In this document: in pieces, positions 1 through 11,409 of the stretch
Layout: each line of letters starts with the position of its first letter
Position numbering within the stretch: position 1 is the first letter of the stretch
Origin: Isoetes taiwanensis
Taxonomy: Eukaryota; Streptophyta; Lycopodiopsida; Isoetales; Isoetaceae
Reading direction: 5' to 3'
Length of the DNA: 64,000 bases
Assembly (NCBI GenBank): GCA_021234155.1
Contig: JAJEKV010000033.1
Coordinates: 9,269,641 to 9,333,640, forward strand
Made by a program: the position numbers and the translations under genes
Notes under the pieces: model-generated
Seen by the model: only the letters and a program-made list of their open reading frames with translations
The model's database searches: none
What the model was told of the DNA's origin: nothing

Positions 1-226
1 GCCTAAGCATGGGCTATGGTTGGAAGCAGGGGCTCTTCTGGCGAGTCTGGCGAGTCATCTGATACTATCACCAGAATACTCTAGGATATTATAGGCATTC
101 ACACGTTATGCGAGAGGCAGCAAAAAACTGGTAACAACACTCTGATGAACGGCTGAGATATGATCTGAGCCTGTAAACACGAGAACCAGGAGATAACGCC
201 CTGGGCCGAGGGTGTTACTGAAAAAG

Positions 227-284
227 AGGGCCATCAAAATGGCGAGGGTGCGCGGCGAAGCTGCGAAGCCATTTTGATGGCCCT
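227..284. repeat. 17-bp perfect inverted repeat (hairpin)
   Basis: Arms at 227-243 and 268-284 are perfect reverse complements (AGGGCCATCAAAATGGC), separated by a 24-base GC-rich loop. A run of A precedes the left arm and a run of T follows the right arm, so the pairing could extend with interruptions. It resembles the palindromic core of a foldback or MITE element. No coding function is implied. Confidence 0.7.
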
Positions 285-423
285 GAACCTTTTTTTTTGA
301 AGTAACCCGAGGGCTGTATGCTATCGCCTAACACACCGCCAGAGAGTTTTGGGCCATCCGATCATTATCAAAATCGATCTGGATCCGTTCATTTCATAAC
401 ATCCTAGGGTGTTATGGAGTAGC

Positions 424-450
424 AGTGTGTTATAGCTCCAGTAACACACT
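424..450. repeat. 9-bp inverted repeat
   Basis: AGTGTGTTA at 424-432 is mirrored by TAACACACT at 442-450. The same GTGTGTTA/TAACACA word recurs nearby (about 330 and 497), suggesting degenerate subterminal repeats of a small DNA transposon. Confidence 0.45.
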
Positions 451-592
451 GATCAAGATTGATCTGAACCGTTGGATCACTATAAACTTGAGGGGCAGTG
501 TGTTAAGGTACAGGAACAGCTTGACATAAAAAATTCCCTCATCTAAATGCCGTCAATGCCGCCGGCGCCTTCTTTCAAATTCCCTACTCCGT

Positions 593-678
593 CGACTAAA
601 TTTTGTATCTCGCATGGGGTGTTCCACTCTGACGCCGACTAAATTTTGTATCCCACATGGGGTGTTCCACTCTGACAC
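593..678. repeat. 43-bp tandem duplication
   Basis: Two head-to-tail copies of a unit containing GACTAAATTTTGTATC and GGGGTGTTCCACTCTGAC, period 43 (for example GACTAAA at 595 and 638), with a few substitutions. Open frames across it are artefacts of the repeat. Confidence 0.7.
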
Positions 679-688
679 AGAAGGGAAG

Positions 689-722
689 GGAACGCCGCAT
701 GCGGCGTAACATGCGGCGTTCC
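689..722. repeat. 13-bp GC-rich inverted repeat
   Basis: GGAACGCCGCATG (689-701) pairs with CATGCGGCGTTCC (710-722) across an 8-base loop. It directly follows the 43-bp duplication and is flanked by two copies of GACACAGAA, so it may be one end of a small mobile element. Confidence 0.6.
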
Positions 723-1550
723 AGACACAGAAATCAAAGCCCTCACAAAATAATAAAGAAGATATCATTCATAGGCATAATCATTGAAAATCGATATCAT
801 AAACTAAATCTACCTTAAACTACACCAAATATTCAAAATAGATCTTACACAAATCCACCCTAATTTACACTCTAGATTTCTATAGATTATATTAGTGGAA
901 TGACCATGTATCAATTCAACGTTTTAATGTGCATATATACTATCATGATTTGCACTTGCACAAATGATTAAATAAGGCACATGTCAATTTACATGTGCAC
1001 ATATTTCAATTTACATGTCACAACTTATTGACACAAATTCCATAGATATAACCACATCGCAATTGCAAGGTGTAGTTTTCTCAAGACGTCTATGTCACCA
1101 GATATTCCATAATATTGTAATAAAGAAATTGAAACACGTGTCGAGTTCACCTAAATAGTAAGGAATAAATTTAAACGTGAACAGAAAAGGCAAAAGACTT
1201 AGATAGGGAGGATGAGCAACATATATTTTTTAATAAATAAAGTAGTCCAGGAGCTATTTATGTCCTAAAACTCAGCTTGATATACATTAATATAAAGATA
1301 TAATTAAATTTTTAAATGGACCGCGGGCCAATAATGGGCAATTACAGAAATCATTTTTTAGTTTTTACCATATCTGTGGCTCTTTGAGCTTGTTTTGGCA
1401 TTGGTTTCAAGTCCTTCTAAACTTCATAATGTGATTTTTTGGAGGACAACCTAGAGTCATATGTAGCAATAATATCCATTTGTAAAAATTCCCTAATATC
1501 GAAATTAAAAATAAAAGTCAAAATATCAAGCTCAAACCCTACAATCAATT

Positions 1551-2167
1551 TGTTGGAAAGCAAGTATCTACTAGAGCTAGTTTTTCAACAAATGTTATTC
1601 AATCTTCAAATCAAACTTGCAACTAACAAATAGTAAATTCAAGCAAGGAAGATAATAGTTTCAATTTATCAAAGGAGCCAAGAGATGGTCACTTATCCTT
1701 TGATATTAATATCCTTCCTCTTAGACCATAGAACAAATCTTAGTCATTAAACCAAATATACTGTAGCAGCTTCAAAACCTTCAACCTTGTCTGCAGCACG
1801 GCACAAGTCCCTTCTAATTCGTCTCTCTGTGTATTTATCCATGCTCCTCCGACGGTTACGGCACTGGATCAGCACCTCCAGATAGAAAGCTTGTGCTATC
1901 AACATTATCCCACAGGCGTAACTTTCCAATCCAGCTTTTTTCACTTCTCCATTTATCCCACATGCATACCTGCTTGAATTGGCTAATCTCCAACCATTGA
2001 ACTAAAACGAAAAAGAATTAAAACAATATAGTAGTCATGAACTATTAACATAGACAACTTATGATTCCCCCTTAACCATATGATTTAGCTTAGGTCAACA
2101 TGTTTCTTTATGCATTACTCATGATCACTGTAGCCAAGTATATCATATGACAAGTCAATCTTCAACA
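1551..2167 (-). repeat. Copia 3' LTR
   Basis: 617 bp, TG...CA ends, nearly identical to 6496-7112. It lies downstream of RNase H on the minus strand, so it is the 3' LTR. The 65-codon frame inside both LTRs (1747-1944 and 6692-6889) is carried along by the repeat and has no recognisable domain. Confidence 0.95.
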
Positions 2168-3569
2168 TTCCCCCTTCAGATGATATATTCCTGTTATTAT
2201 ATTGTACAGCATTTCTCAGTTCTTCAAACCTCCCAACTGATAGGGCTTTAGTTAGTATGTCAGCATATTGATTCTCAGTTTTGACATAAATCAACTGTAC
2301 TTCTTTTTTCTGTACCATATCCCTGACAAAGTGCACTTGCATTTCAATATGCTTAGACCTTTCATGTAGAATTGGATTTTTCGTCATATCTATGCAGCTA
2401 GTGTTGTCACAAAAAATGTGAGTTGGACTTGTTTGTTCACATTTTAATTCTGCTAAGAGTCTTCTTTCCCATACTACCTCTTTTGTCAACAAAGAAGCTG
2501 CATTATACTCTGCTTCAGCACTAGAAAGAGCTATGCTATTTTGTTTCTTGCATTTCCATGCTACTGGAGCTCCACCAAGCAATATAACATATCCAGAAGT
2601 AGACTTTCTTTGATCCAGATCTCCAGCCCAATCAGAGTCACAGTAAGCTTCTAATGTGAGATTATTTGTACAATACATAATTCCAACATTTAATGTCCCT
2701 TTTAAATACCTTAGTATTCTCTTGGCTGCAACCCAATGTTCCTTGCCTGGATTGTTATTATATCTACTTAACAAATTAACTCCAAATGCTATATCAGGTC
2801 TGGTAGAATTGGCTAAATATGACAAACATCCTATCAGAGATCTGTATGGCATTTTTTCCATTTGTTTCTTTTCTTCAAGCGAATCTGGACACATGTGAAC
2901 TGATATCTTGTGACCTGGTACCATTGGTGTGCTTGCAATATTGCATTCACTCATAGAGAATCTCTTGAGCATATTAGCAATCTGAGTTTCTTGACTTAAG
3001 ATCAGCAGCTTATTGGATCTATCTCTGTACACATTAATACCTAAGAATCTTTTTAATTCTCCAAGGTCTGTCATTTGGAACCTTTTCTTCAACAACCATT
3101 TACAATGTTCCAATATTGATGTATTATTTGCCACCATAATATTGTCATCTACATATAAGCCAATGATACACCAATTTTTGTCATCACCAAATCTGTACAA
3201 GTTTCCATCACATTGTAATTTTTGAAAACCCTGTTCTAAAAGATAACCATCCATACATCTATACCATTCTCTTGGTGCTTGTTTTAGTCCATACACTGCC
3301 TTATTCAATCTCCAGACCTTGCCCTTTTCTTCTTCAAAACCAGGTGCAGGTTTAAGGTAGATTTCCTCTTCTAATTCTGCATTTAAAAATGCTGTACTCA
3401 CATCCATGTGATGAATTTCAAATCCATGAGCATTTGCAATTGCTAGCACTATTCTTAAGCTGTTAATCTTTACCAAAGGTGAGAAAGTCTCATCAAAGTC
3501 CATACCTTTTTTCTGTGTAAAGCCTTGTGCCACTAGTCTTGCCTTGAATTTTTTTATTTTTCCATCCAC
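2115..3569 (-). pseudogene. pol: Copia reverse transcriptase and RNase H
   Basis: The frame encodes the RVT_2-type reverse transcriptase of copia elements. It opens with KFKARLVAQGF, then the palm with LDVSTAFLNAELEEEIY-type motif A (here MDVSTAFLNAELEEEI), YGLKQAPREWY, and the catalytic YVDD box (LYVDDNIMV). RNase H follows, with YCDSDWAGD, STSGYV and AEAEY. The real frame continues upstream of the first start codon, since WIFRVKQGVDGK is encoded just 5' of it, so the start given is not a true initiation site. It is separated from the integrase frame by a stop and a frameshift around 3630-3722. Its last codons run into the 3' LTR, which is normal for short LTR elements. Confidence 0.93.
2168..2176 (-). 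other. Copia polypurine tract
   Basis: Read on the minus strand this is AAGGGGGAA immediately before the 3' LTR. Position and composition are those of the plus-strand primer for reverse transcription. Confidence 0.8.
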
Positions 3570-3721
3570 TCCTTGTTTAACCCTGAAAATCCACTTATTC
3601 CCAACTACATTTTTGTTTTCAGGTTGATCTACCCACGTGTAAGTTTTGTTCTTTGAAATGCACGCATTTCTTCTTCCATTGCTTGAATCCGGTTACTGAA
3701 TCTTTTCCTTTTCTGACCTCT

Positions 3722-5107
3722 TCAAGGTGTGTGTGGTAGGTCATCTGTTTCCAAAACTAAAATATCAAATAAGGAATTAACTTCAAAGGTGTTATACCTT
3801 TTGCTTTTTCCAGTCTCACTTCTCCCATACAATTCTGTATTCACTTTTGCTTCATCAGCCAATATTTGAGCCTCAGTTCTCCTTTTCATTCTTTTTCTCT
3901 TTTCCGGTACCATTATAGCTGCAGGTACAGGCTCTTCATGCTCAGCTCCAAACTGTTCTTCTTCAAACTCAGTTGCTTGTTGATTCTCTGTCTCAGCTGC
4001 AGTATCCTGCATTTGTTCTTGTTCATCATCACTATCATCGTCTTCAATTGTTTTTTCTCCTTGTACGACTTGAGAGATTTGCTCCCTGTTTTCTGTAATC
4101 ACAGAATTATCAGTTTTAAAGTCTATGTCTTTGACTTTTTCATTTACAATTGGAATGGCTTTATAATATCTTTCTTCATCGAACACCACATCCCTGCTGA
4201 TCAATATTTTCCTGTTCATGGGATCATACAACCTATAGCCTTTTGAATTAGGGTCATAACCTACCAAGTAGGCAATACAAGCACGATCATCAAGTTTTTT
4301 TCTTACTTCTTCAGGTATATGAACAAAGGACAAGCAGCCATAAGATCTTAAGTGTTCATAGTCAGGTATTTTACCTGACCATAGCATATTTGGTATTGTA
4401 CCTCTTGTGCTAATTGAAGGTAGCATATTTTGTATATACACTGCAGTTCTTACAGCCTCATCCCAGAGAAAATTTGGCAACCCTGAATATTTTAACATTG
4501 ATCTAACAGCATTTAATATTGTCCTGTTTTTCCTTTCTGCCACACCATTTTGTTGTGGAGAATACCTGCAAGTCAGTTGTCTTTTTATACCTCGTGTAGC
4601 ACAAAATATTTTGAACTCATCTGACAAATATTCCCCTCCTCTATCAGATCTTATGCACTTAATTTTCCTTCCTGTTTCTAGCTCAACTTCAGCAACAAAC
4701 AATTTTAGTGCATCAAAAGCCTGATCTTTGGTTTTGAGCAGATAACATTTTGTTTTTCTGCTAAAATCATCTATGAATGTCATGAAGTATCTATTTTTCT
4801 TTAAGCTTGTAACATTAATAGGCCCACACAGATCCGTATGAATTAGATCCAATATTCCTTTAGCTCTTTTTGTAGATCTTTTAAAAGACAATCTTGTTTG
4901 CTTGCCAAGTTGACAACCAGCACATATTCTTTTCCTACCTTCTTCCTTTGTATTTATATATTTGTGCTTTCCTAGTAATTCTATATTTGCCATATTTATA
5001 TGACACAATCTATTATGCCATATATTCTTTGTTGGCAGTTCAGCAATATTGATGCTTGGATTTTGTTCTCTTTGAAAACCAAACAAATTTCCAACCCTTC
5101 CTTCCAA
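3722..5107 (-). pseudogene. pol: Copia GAG-pre-integrase and integrase core
   Basis: It begins with the zinc-binding HHCC module (WHNRLCHINMANIE ... CAGCQLGKQ). The integrase core shows the catalytic acids in HTDLCGPI, SDRGGEY and the QQNGVAERKNR region. An acidic, low-complexity linker and a basic KRKRMKRR stretch follow. The frame overlaps the end of the gag frame by 68 bases in another phase, marking a frameshift near 5105. It ends at a TGA just before the reverse-transcriptase linker. Related elements encode this as one continuous polyprotein, so both ends are lesions or sequence errors. Confidence 0.93.
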
Positions 5108-6467
5108 TAAATCTCAGAATATTCTCCTTATATATTTTGCACTGAAGTCTTTCAAAAACAACTTTGAAACCAAGATCAACAAGCTGACATATTGATATTA
5201 AATTTCTTACTAGGTTTGGAACACACAAAACCTCCTTAAGCAATACACTTTTTCCTTGCAAATCAAATATTTCCAAAATTCCAGAATCCTGAATTTCTTG
5301 TACTCCACCATCACCAAGTTGAACATGACCCCAACTTCTTTTGCACTTTTTTAATAGTCTTAGATCATGTACTACACTCTTTTCTGCTCCTAAATCTAAC
5401 ACAAGGAACTTGTTGTTAATTTTATTCATTCCTTGAGTGACACTAAATAATTTTGTTACCTCAACTGTATCATCCAAGTCCTCTTCTTCAATCTTGGCAT
5501 CTTCAACTATGTTTAAACTAGAAGCTCCTCTGGATCTCCCTCGACCTCTTGAGCTTCCAAAACCCTTGCCACGACCTCTTCCCCTACCACTGATGCCCTT
5601 AGGACTTGGACAATCAACTGCAAAATGCCCTTTCCCATCACAGTTAAAACATAATTTAAAACCTTTACCTGCACTTGGGCATTCAGATTTTAGATGACCA
5701 TATTGATTGCAAGTATAGCAAGGACCTATTTTATCTCCCTTTTCAAAACTTGAGCTTGCTCCCTTCCTTTGTTTTCCTGCATACAATACCTCGGCAGATT
5801 CATCATCATCATGCATGCCTTTTGTTTGATCGAACTCAGTCCGAATCATTCTTAAAGCATGTTCTTTAGAAGTTGCAATATTCCTTATCAGGGTTGCCAA
5901 CTGTGTATTATGTGACACTGCCCTAGACAGTGCTAAAATCTGATATTGATCACTGAGAATATTTCCTGCACCCTCCAAATCTGCTACAATTGAGTCAAAT
6001 TTTTCTAGAAAATCTGTCAAATTATCCTTTTCAAACAACTTTAACTTTCTTAATTGTTTCTCTAGTAAGTCAATTTGTGAAGAGCTTTTTACCTCATATT
6101 GACTCACCAAATAACGCCACATTTCATTTGGTTTCATTCCCCTCAGCCTTAACTTAAGAGCAGTACCCACTTTGCTCAGTATGATCGCTTGTGCCTCCTT
6201 AACCTTTGCTGCATCAGATACTACTGGTGTTGAAGAGCTTTTAGCCACTGTAGGTCCTGCAGCTCCTCCAGATGCACTTGTACTAACTTCAGGACTTGAG
6301 CCTCCAGAACTTGTTGCAGTTACAACCTGCCCTTCTCCATCTACCAAGTGCCACAAGTTTTCAAATTCAAGGACAGATTTTATACCATCCTTCCACACCT
6401 GAAAACCTGTATCTCCCTTAAAGACTTCAATCTGATTCAACAGATTAGCTGCAAATCTAGTAGACAT
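5040..6467 (-). pseudogene. gag: Copia gag and protease
   Basis: The start is taken at the ATG encoding MSTRFAANLL (6467); the longer frame begins with a non-ATG codon. The gag body contains WRYLVSQYEVKS and the helical QLRKLKLFEKDNLTDFLEKF region typical of UBN2-type copia gag. Two CCHC zinc knuckles follow at about residues 253-266 and 276-289 of the longer frame (CYTCNQYGHLKSEC, CFNCDGKGHFAVDC), then an RG-rich tract. The aspartic protease begins at LDLGAEKSVVHD; the active-site triad normally D-S/T-G reads D-L-G, a key-residue change. The frame then drifts into the integrase region out of phase. The PBS lies immediately upstream. Confidence 0.9.
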
Positions 6468-6482
6468 TTTCAACAACCTGGA

Positions 6483-6494
6483 GCTCTGATACCA
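6483..6494 (-). other. Copia primer-binding site (tRNA-iMet)
   Basis: On the minus strand it reads TGGTATCAGAGC, the standard plant initiator-methionine tRNA complement, one base inside the 5' LTR. Confidence 0.93.
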
Positions 6495-6495
6495 A

Positions 6496-7112
6496 TGTTG
6501 GAAAGCAAGTATCTACTAGAGCTAGTTTTTCAACAAATGTTATTCAATCTTCAAATCAAACTTGCAACTAACAAATAGTAAATTCAAGCAAGGAAGATAA
6601 TAGTTTCAATTTATCAAAGGAGCCAAGAGATGGTCACTTATCCTTTGATATTAATATCCTTCCTCTTAGACCATAGAACAAATCTTAGTCATTAAACCAA
6701 ATATACTGTAGCAGCTTCAAAACCTTCAACCTTGTCTGCAGCACGACACAAGTCCCTTCTAATTCGTCTCTCTGTGTATTTATCCATGCTCCTCCGACGG
6801 TTACGGCACTGGATCAGCACCTCCAGATAGAAAGCTTGTGCTATCAACATTATCCCACAGGCGTAACTTTCCAATCCAGCTTTTTTCACTTCTCCATTTA
6901 TCCCACATGCATACCTGCTTGAATTGGCTAATCTCCAACCATTGAACTAAAACGAAAAAGAATTAAAACAATATAGTAGTCATGAACTATTAACATAGAC
7001 AACTTATGATTCCCCCTTAACCATATGATTTAGCTTAGGTCAACATGTTTCTCTATGCATTACTCATGATCACTGTAGCCAAGTATATCATCTGACAAGT
7101 CAATCTTCAACA
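6496..7112 (-). repeat. Copia 5' LTR
   Basis: 617 bp, adjacent to the primer-binding site, so it is the promoter-bearing LTR. It is followed by the right copy of the caatt target duplication. Confidence 0.95.
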
Positions 7113-7117
7113 CAATT

Positions 7118-7350
7118 TTCTAGAATGGAGGACCTCGTGAACTACTTATATGCCAAATTTTATCTCAAAACCCATCTTCTAAAAGTGGTTGTTTTCACAT
7201 GACAAATGCTTTCTAGGAACCTTTATTGGGTTTCAGAAGGGTAGAAAACGGTTTTGGCCCTGTCATATTTGAATGGCTCTATCTTCCTTCACAGACTTCA
7301 GATAGAGATGCGGGTTTTGTGTCTTTCTCTATATCTTATATAGAAAAGTA

Positions 7351-7378
<28 letters not shown>
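7118..7378. other. Unrecognised segment ending in a 26-29 A run
   Basis: This stretch continues the sequence interrupted by the copia element and ends in a long poly(A) (about 7355-7380). It could be the 3' end of a retroposed sequence on the plus strand, but no coding or SINE/LINE motif is seen. The poly(A) is the boundary of repeat R1. Confidence 0.35.
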
Positions 7379-7381
<3 letters not shown>

Positions 7382-8520
7382 CCACCAATCAGTTCTAGAC
7401 AACTAGAACCTGTTTCTTCTGTCTAAAAGACAGCCCAATTAGCAGTCCTAAACATAAGCAAAACCCTATGTCTAGGTCAATGTCCTGGTTTAACAATAGA
7501 AGATATACCTAAATTCATTCATGTATTTTTTCATTTATCAAACCCACCATGGAGGTATGTTTAACCTATTTCCAAGGTTCAAGTTCTTCTAATAATGTAA
7601 TGAGTCTAACAAACATTCTCTCAACCAAATCTTAACCATTGGCTCATGTACATGCTATAATACCGCTTTCATTCTATTACCAGCATTATGTCATCCTAAA
7701 TAGCTTTAGATCAAATGTCTAAGCATTCTGAATCAATATTTCTAAGTGTGATCTTAACTATTATTCCTTCATAATATCAGCAATATAAGCACACCACTTA
7801 TGCTCAAGACATAATTAAACCCATCTTCAAACATGATCCGTATTAACCTCTATGTATCCAACAAATAGCGTATGCACAAGATTCTTCTACTCTTGTTTCC
7901 AAGCACACTCAATATTAGTCACCATGTGTGCAAAAAATACATTGCATAGCAAGTGCATAAGTTCTACTTAAGCTCGTATTCAAGCAAACCAAATAATTAG
8001 ACCCATGTATCCATCAGACCCATTTACTCTTCAAATGTTCATTACTCAATTAAGCCTGTTTTCACATAGATCAGCATAAATACCCGTGTATCTTCTTTTA
8101 TATTAATATACCAGGCAATCTTAACTATAATTTCAGTATATCTCTAAGTGTACCCATAGCTTTATTTCAATCCTTATTTCAGTATTGCATGCAAACAATA
8201 AATGCACTATACTCTTTTAAACCAATTTTTTAACCCAGATCAGTCCTCATATCATATATGAACCCAATATACATTTGATCTTGTTTTCAAGCATGATTAA
8301 CATTAATTATCATATGTGCAGCAAATAGATTACACAGCACATGCTTCAAGATTTATTTAAGCCTAAATTCAAGCAAATTTTATATTCATACCACTGTATC
8401 CAGCATATGTACACGACTCAATTAAATCCATTTTCACCCAAGAACCATATTAATACCCATGTATAAATTTAAGGCATTCCCATTGTTTTCCATAGACTAG
8501 TCAAACCTTGAAAAGGCCAA
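7379..8520. repeat. Repeat R1, near-identical to 62168-63313
   Basis: About 1.14 kb of AT-rich DNA matching 62168-63313 in the same orientation, with roughly ten substitutions and small indels by eye (about 1 percent). Identity starts at CCACCAATCAGTTCTAGAC after the poly(A) and stops after AAAAGGCCAATTC. It holds no convincing open frame. It lies between exon 1 of the Penelope-like gene and the poly(A), and its twin lies upstream of exon 2, so it is best read as intron sequence of that gene. Confidence 0.9.
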
Positions 8521-9023
8521 TTCCTTAAGCCAATATATTTCTGGACAAAATTATAACCATAACTCTACTAATTAACTGCAGAAAGATATTACCAAGAATA
8601 GTGTACATAAATGTTTATGAAAGTTTTATTCCCTCTCAATCTTCAGGAATCATATGGATCAGCTTTTATCTCCTTGAAAATACAAAACAGAGAGCAAGGA
8701 AATCTGTTACCTGCAGTAGAACCAAAGGACAGTTAGCCAAGCATTGGGTAAAAGCCTAAGCTACTAGCAGGTGTCATGGATTTCCTTGAGGTTATCCCAT
8801 TTCACCCTGCCTATATTTTCGCTACATAGCCATCTAATTTAATCATAAATTTCCAAGAGAAAACAGCCTATACTAATTTTAAGGCTGATCCTATCCTTAT
8901 CCTGGAAACTAAGACACCATGTCATACTTTTAACTTCCCTGTTTTAGCTTATGTTCAAAAAACATCATCTACATAATTATTCATACGTTTATCAACTAAA
9001 ATCCCAGATTAAACTTATCAAAC

Positions 9024-9383
9024 CTTAGAGATTCGAGTAGATCCCTTTGGTTTCTCCATTATGGTCCCTCCAGAATGATCAGCTTCCTTGTTATTGTAAG
9101 CAATATCAAATGTATCATCCTTAGTTCCTTCCCTGATGTCTGCAATACTGATAGTTTCATTCCCACAATCTGTGATCTCACAATTGGGTATGGGAATTGC
9201 TGTGCCCTCAGCCTCTTCTTTATCATAAACCTTCTCTATCTCACCACCTTGGCAGGCTTTCAAGGCTGGATCCCTCACAGACCTGTGGTATTGGTAAATC
9301 TTCTTGCTAGCACCCTCATTCTGCTTTGCTTCAGCTATCCTCTTCCGGGTGGCTTGATTCAAGTCTCCCTTCTTTCTTGGCAT
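9024..9383 (-). CDS. Putative first exon of a Penelope-like RT gene
   Basis: A 120-codon exon starting MPRKKGDLNQATRKRIAEAK and ending GSTRISK, closed by a splice donor AAG|GTTTGA at phase 0. Basic at the N-terminus, acidic later; no named domain. The assignment to the RT gene rests on three things: the adjacent downstream sequence (R1) is the same DNA that precedes exon 2 at 50791, strand is the same, and the donor phase matches the phase-0 acceptor of exon 2. The internal ATG at 9383 was preferred to the upstream start at 9578 because the extra 65 residues look non-coding. It may instead be an exon of an unrelated host gene. Confidence 0.45.
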
Positions 9384-9578
9384 ATTTGCTACCAGGGATC
9401 TGACCCTGGGTAGCGGCCTTCTACTTCTAAGACTGAGAGCTACCATATTCGTAGCATTTTGATTTAAATAGCATGCAACAATACTAAACACCGACAGTTC
9501 TAAGTGTTGTTTCATACCTAATTTGGACTGTCGTGGGGTCTCAATCCATGCTGTCTTATCTTCACTCTTCACTGCCAA

Positions 9579-10380
9579 TTACATGTATACCTGTCTCCTT
9601 GGTTCCAGATGCTTCCTCAAGCCCTAAATCCCATTTCCGGCAGCCAGGTTGCCCTAAAGTTACAGTGGGTCGAATATTTCTGCAAGGGTTTGTTAGTATA
9701 CGTCTAACAACTCCAAAATAATACCCTTGTATCAACAACTAGATTACAAATTTAAAATCACCTCTTTCACCTTTTTTAATTATGAATCAAACGTCCAATG
9801 TAGGTCACGCTTTTAAAATCTTTATGTTCTATTCATCATCTTACCACATCTAATGTTAAACATCAATAGTTATACCACTATAATTATTTTCAATTAATAA
9901 TAAAAAAACCCTCCTACTACCACAGGTCAGGAGGGCCTAATCATATTTGTATGTGCAAGAAAGACAACTTTGTTAGGTAGCAACAAGGGACATAGGACCT
10001 TGTTGCACCAAGGCCCTACCCCACCTGTCTTGTTCCACCCTGTTCATCATGTATCTCATATTTTATAGATTATCAATCTTGTTAATTTGGAAATTTCAGG
10101 TTTGACCAAAAACTTTTTTGGATTTTTTTTAACTCGATTTCGTATGATTTTGTGGGTTTTGGCAACCGGTAAAAAATTCCGGCGATCCAAAAATCGAAAG
10201 AAGTTTTTCTTGGTTTATTTTGCCCCTTTCAAAAAATTGGGAAGAAGATTTCTACGAAGAAGATATGTGATGTTGGCCGGATTTAGGAAGTTTTCGTCCT
10301 GCATCGGTGCATATATGCATCTGCTTCATCATAGTCAGATCGATAATATCTCTTGGCATTTGGAGGTCGGATTAGGGCTT
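9579..10380. other. Intergenic stretch, no gene supported
   Basis: AT-rich upstream region of the minus-strand exon and of the plus-strand gene relic. Short frames such as 10087-10407 read through what looks like untranslated leader and have no motif. Confidence 0.5.
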
Positions 10381-11409
10381 AGTTACGTTAGTTCCTGCAA
10401 ATGGTGAGGACGATCATGGCAACTCGAGTGGCAGCCTCTTGAGTATGCTTCATGCAAGCACTGGGGTTCTCCATCATATCCGGCACAAGAATCATGGTGG
10501 ACGGAGGTTTGATTTTCAGGTAAGTTTAGGTGGTGTTGTGTTTTTTTCCTTCGTGTATTCTTGATATACATAGCTAATATGTGCTCTTGCAGCTCACTGA
10601 TGTCCCAGATCTAGGAGTAATTGGTATCACATTTGATGCCTCAACCGTGCTGAGCATGTATGGAACAATTGTGTCATCCATAATCCCAAAAGTTTTTCTC
10701 TATGGTACTGCCTATATGCCCTTAGTTTTGACAGACCAAATCATTGTTCCCATGTGTGATATGGCTGTCATATGATTCTATGCATCTAGATGCTGTGAGA
10801 CCCGAGGTGAGGCTGAGTACAACATCAAGATTCAGAACAACTGAGCGCCTGATTGAGATAATGATTTTGTTCTCTGAACCAGTGTTCTATTTTGAACCCT
10901 CAGACATTGCCATGTCTGAAGGAAATATAACAAGGCAAGTTACATCCCATTTCGTCAATTTAGCATAATTAAGCCATCTGAGCTTATTCAAGTTTCATTT
11001 CACAGCTTTAAAGAAGTGTCAAAAAGGATGTATCTAGCAGAGATATACATATCTAGGAACACTATCATCACTGCCATGGTTCCAGAAAATAGATCTTTTG
11101 ATATTCTTTGGAAATCCAAATTATAGGTCCAACATGTTGCGGCTAAACCCTTTGTAAGTTCTTTGCGTTCTTAAATACTTTATTAATCTTTTCTGTTATC
11201 TTTATAATGTTAAGTTGCAATGGCATTTGTTTCTTAGAATGATCTTCTTCTTTATCATTTTAGAGAATGTGCCAGCAGTATCAGTGGTATCCTATACCTT
11301 TACAACCGTGAGTTTGCTTGCCACTACATTAGCTTCTGGAGCCATGTCTACTTCTGGCATGGCTAGCGGCGGCCAGTGCACTTTCAAAGCGAGCAATTTG
11401 GGTCTATAA
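10381..11409 (+). pseudogene. Relic of a plant membrane protein with bacterial-Ig-like domain
   Basis: Exon-like blocks join in phase: to 10519 (ends RRFDFQ, donor GTAAGT), 10593-10704 (TDVPDLGVIGITFDASTVLS), 10790-10934 (AVRPEVRLSTTSRFRTTE then FSEPVFYFEPSDI), 11006-11153 (FKEVSKRMYLAEIYI, VPENRSF then, after a one-base frameshift near 11105, GNPNYRSNMLRL), and about 11264 on, encoding a hydrophobic TTVSLLATTLASG stretch. The order F-S-E-P-V-F ... VPE ... GN.N..SN is that of the Ig-like domain in large plant membrane proteins I know only as uncharacterised. The third intron uses a GC donor (AG|GCAAGT). The 5' and 3' ends of the gene are missing. Family assignment is from memory of the pattern. 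Confidence 0.5.

Larger units (their letters stand above)
1..1550. other. Non-coding DNA left of the copia element
   Basis: No supportable gene is seen here. The first 730 bases hold several short palindromes and a 43-bp direct repeat, listed separately, which look like MITE or other DNA-transposon debris. From about 780 to 1550 the sequence is AT-rich and without structure. The short frames in this stretch have no recognisable motif. The copia element begins at 1551 and its left target-site copy is 1546-1550. Confidence 0.6.
1551..7112 (-). mobile_element. Ty1/copia LTR retrotransposon, nearly complete and young
   Basis: The element is bounded by 617-bp LTRs of equal length (1551-2167 and 6496-7112) that start TGTTGG and end CAACA, and by a perfect 5-bp target duplication, caatt (1546-1550 and 7113-7117). 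It reads on the minus strand. Domains run gag with zinc knuckles, protease, integrase, reverse transcriptase, RNase H, the copia order. By eye the LTRs differ at about 3 positions (near 1808, 2107 and 2147), so insertion is recent. Despite this, pol is broken by frameshifts near 5105 and 3630 and a stop at about 3722, so the copy as read cannot make a full polyprotein. Confidence 0.95.

Noticed and set aside
1747-1944. 65-codon frame in the copia LTR, repeated at 6692-6889
   Set aside because: Its conservation is explained by LTR identity after recent insertion, not by selection on a protein.
3866-4246. Plus-strand frame of 126 codons
   Set aside because: Antisense to the copia integrase/linker region, whose protein motifs are clear on the minus strand.
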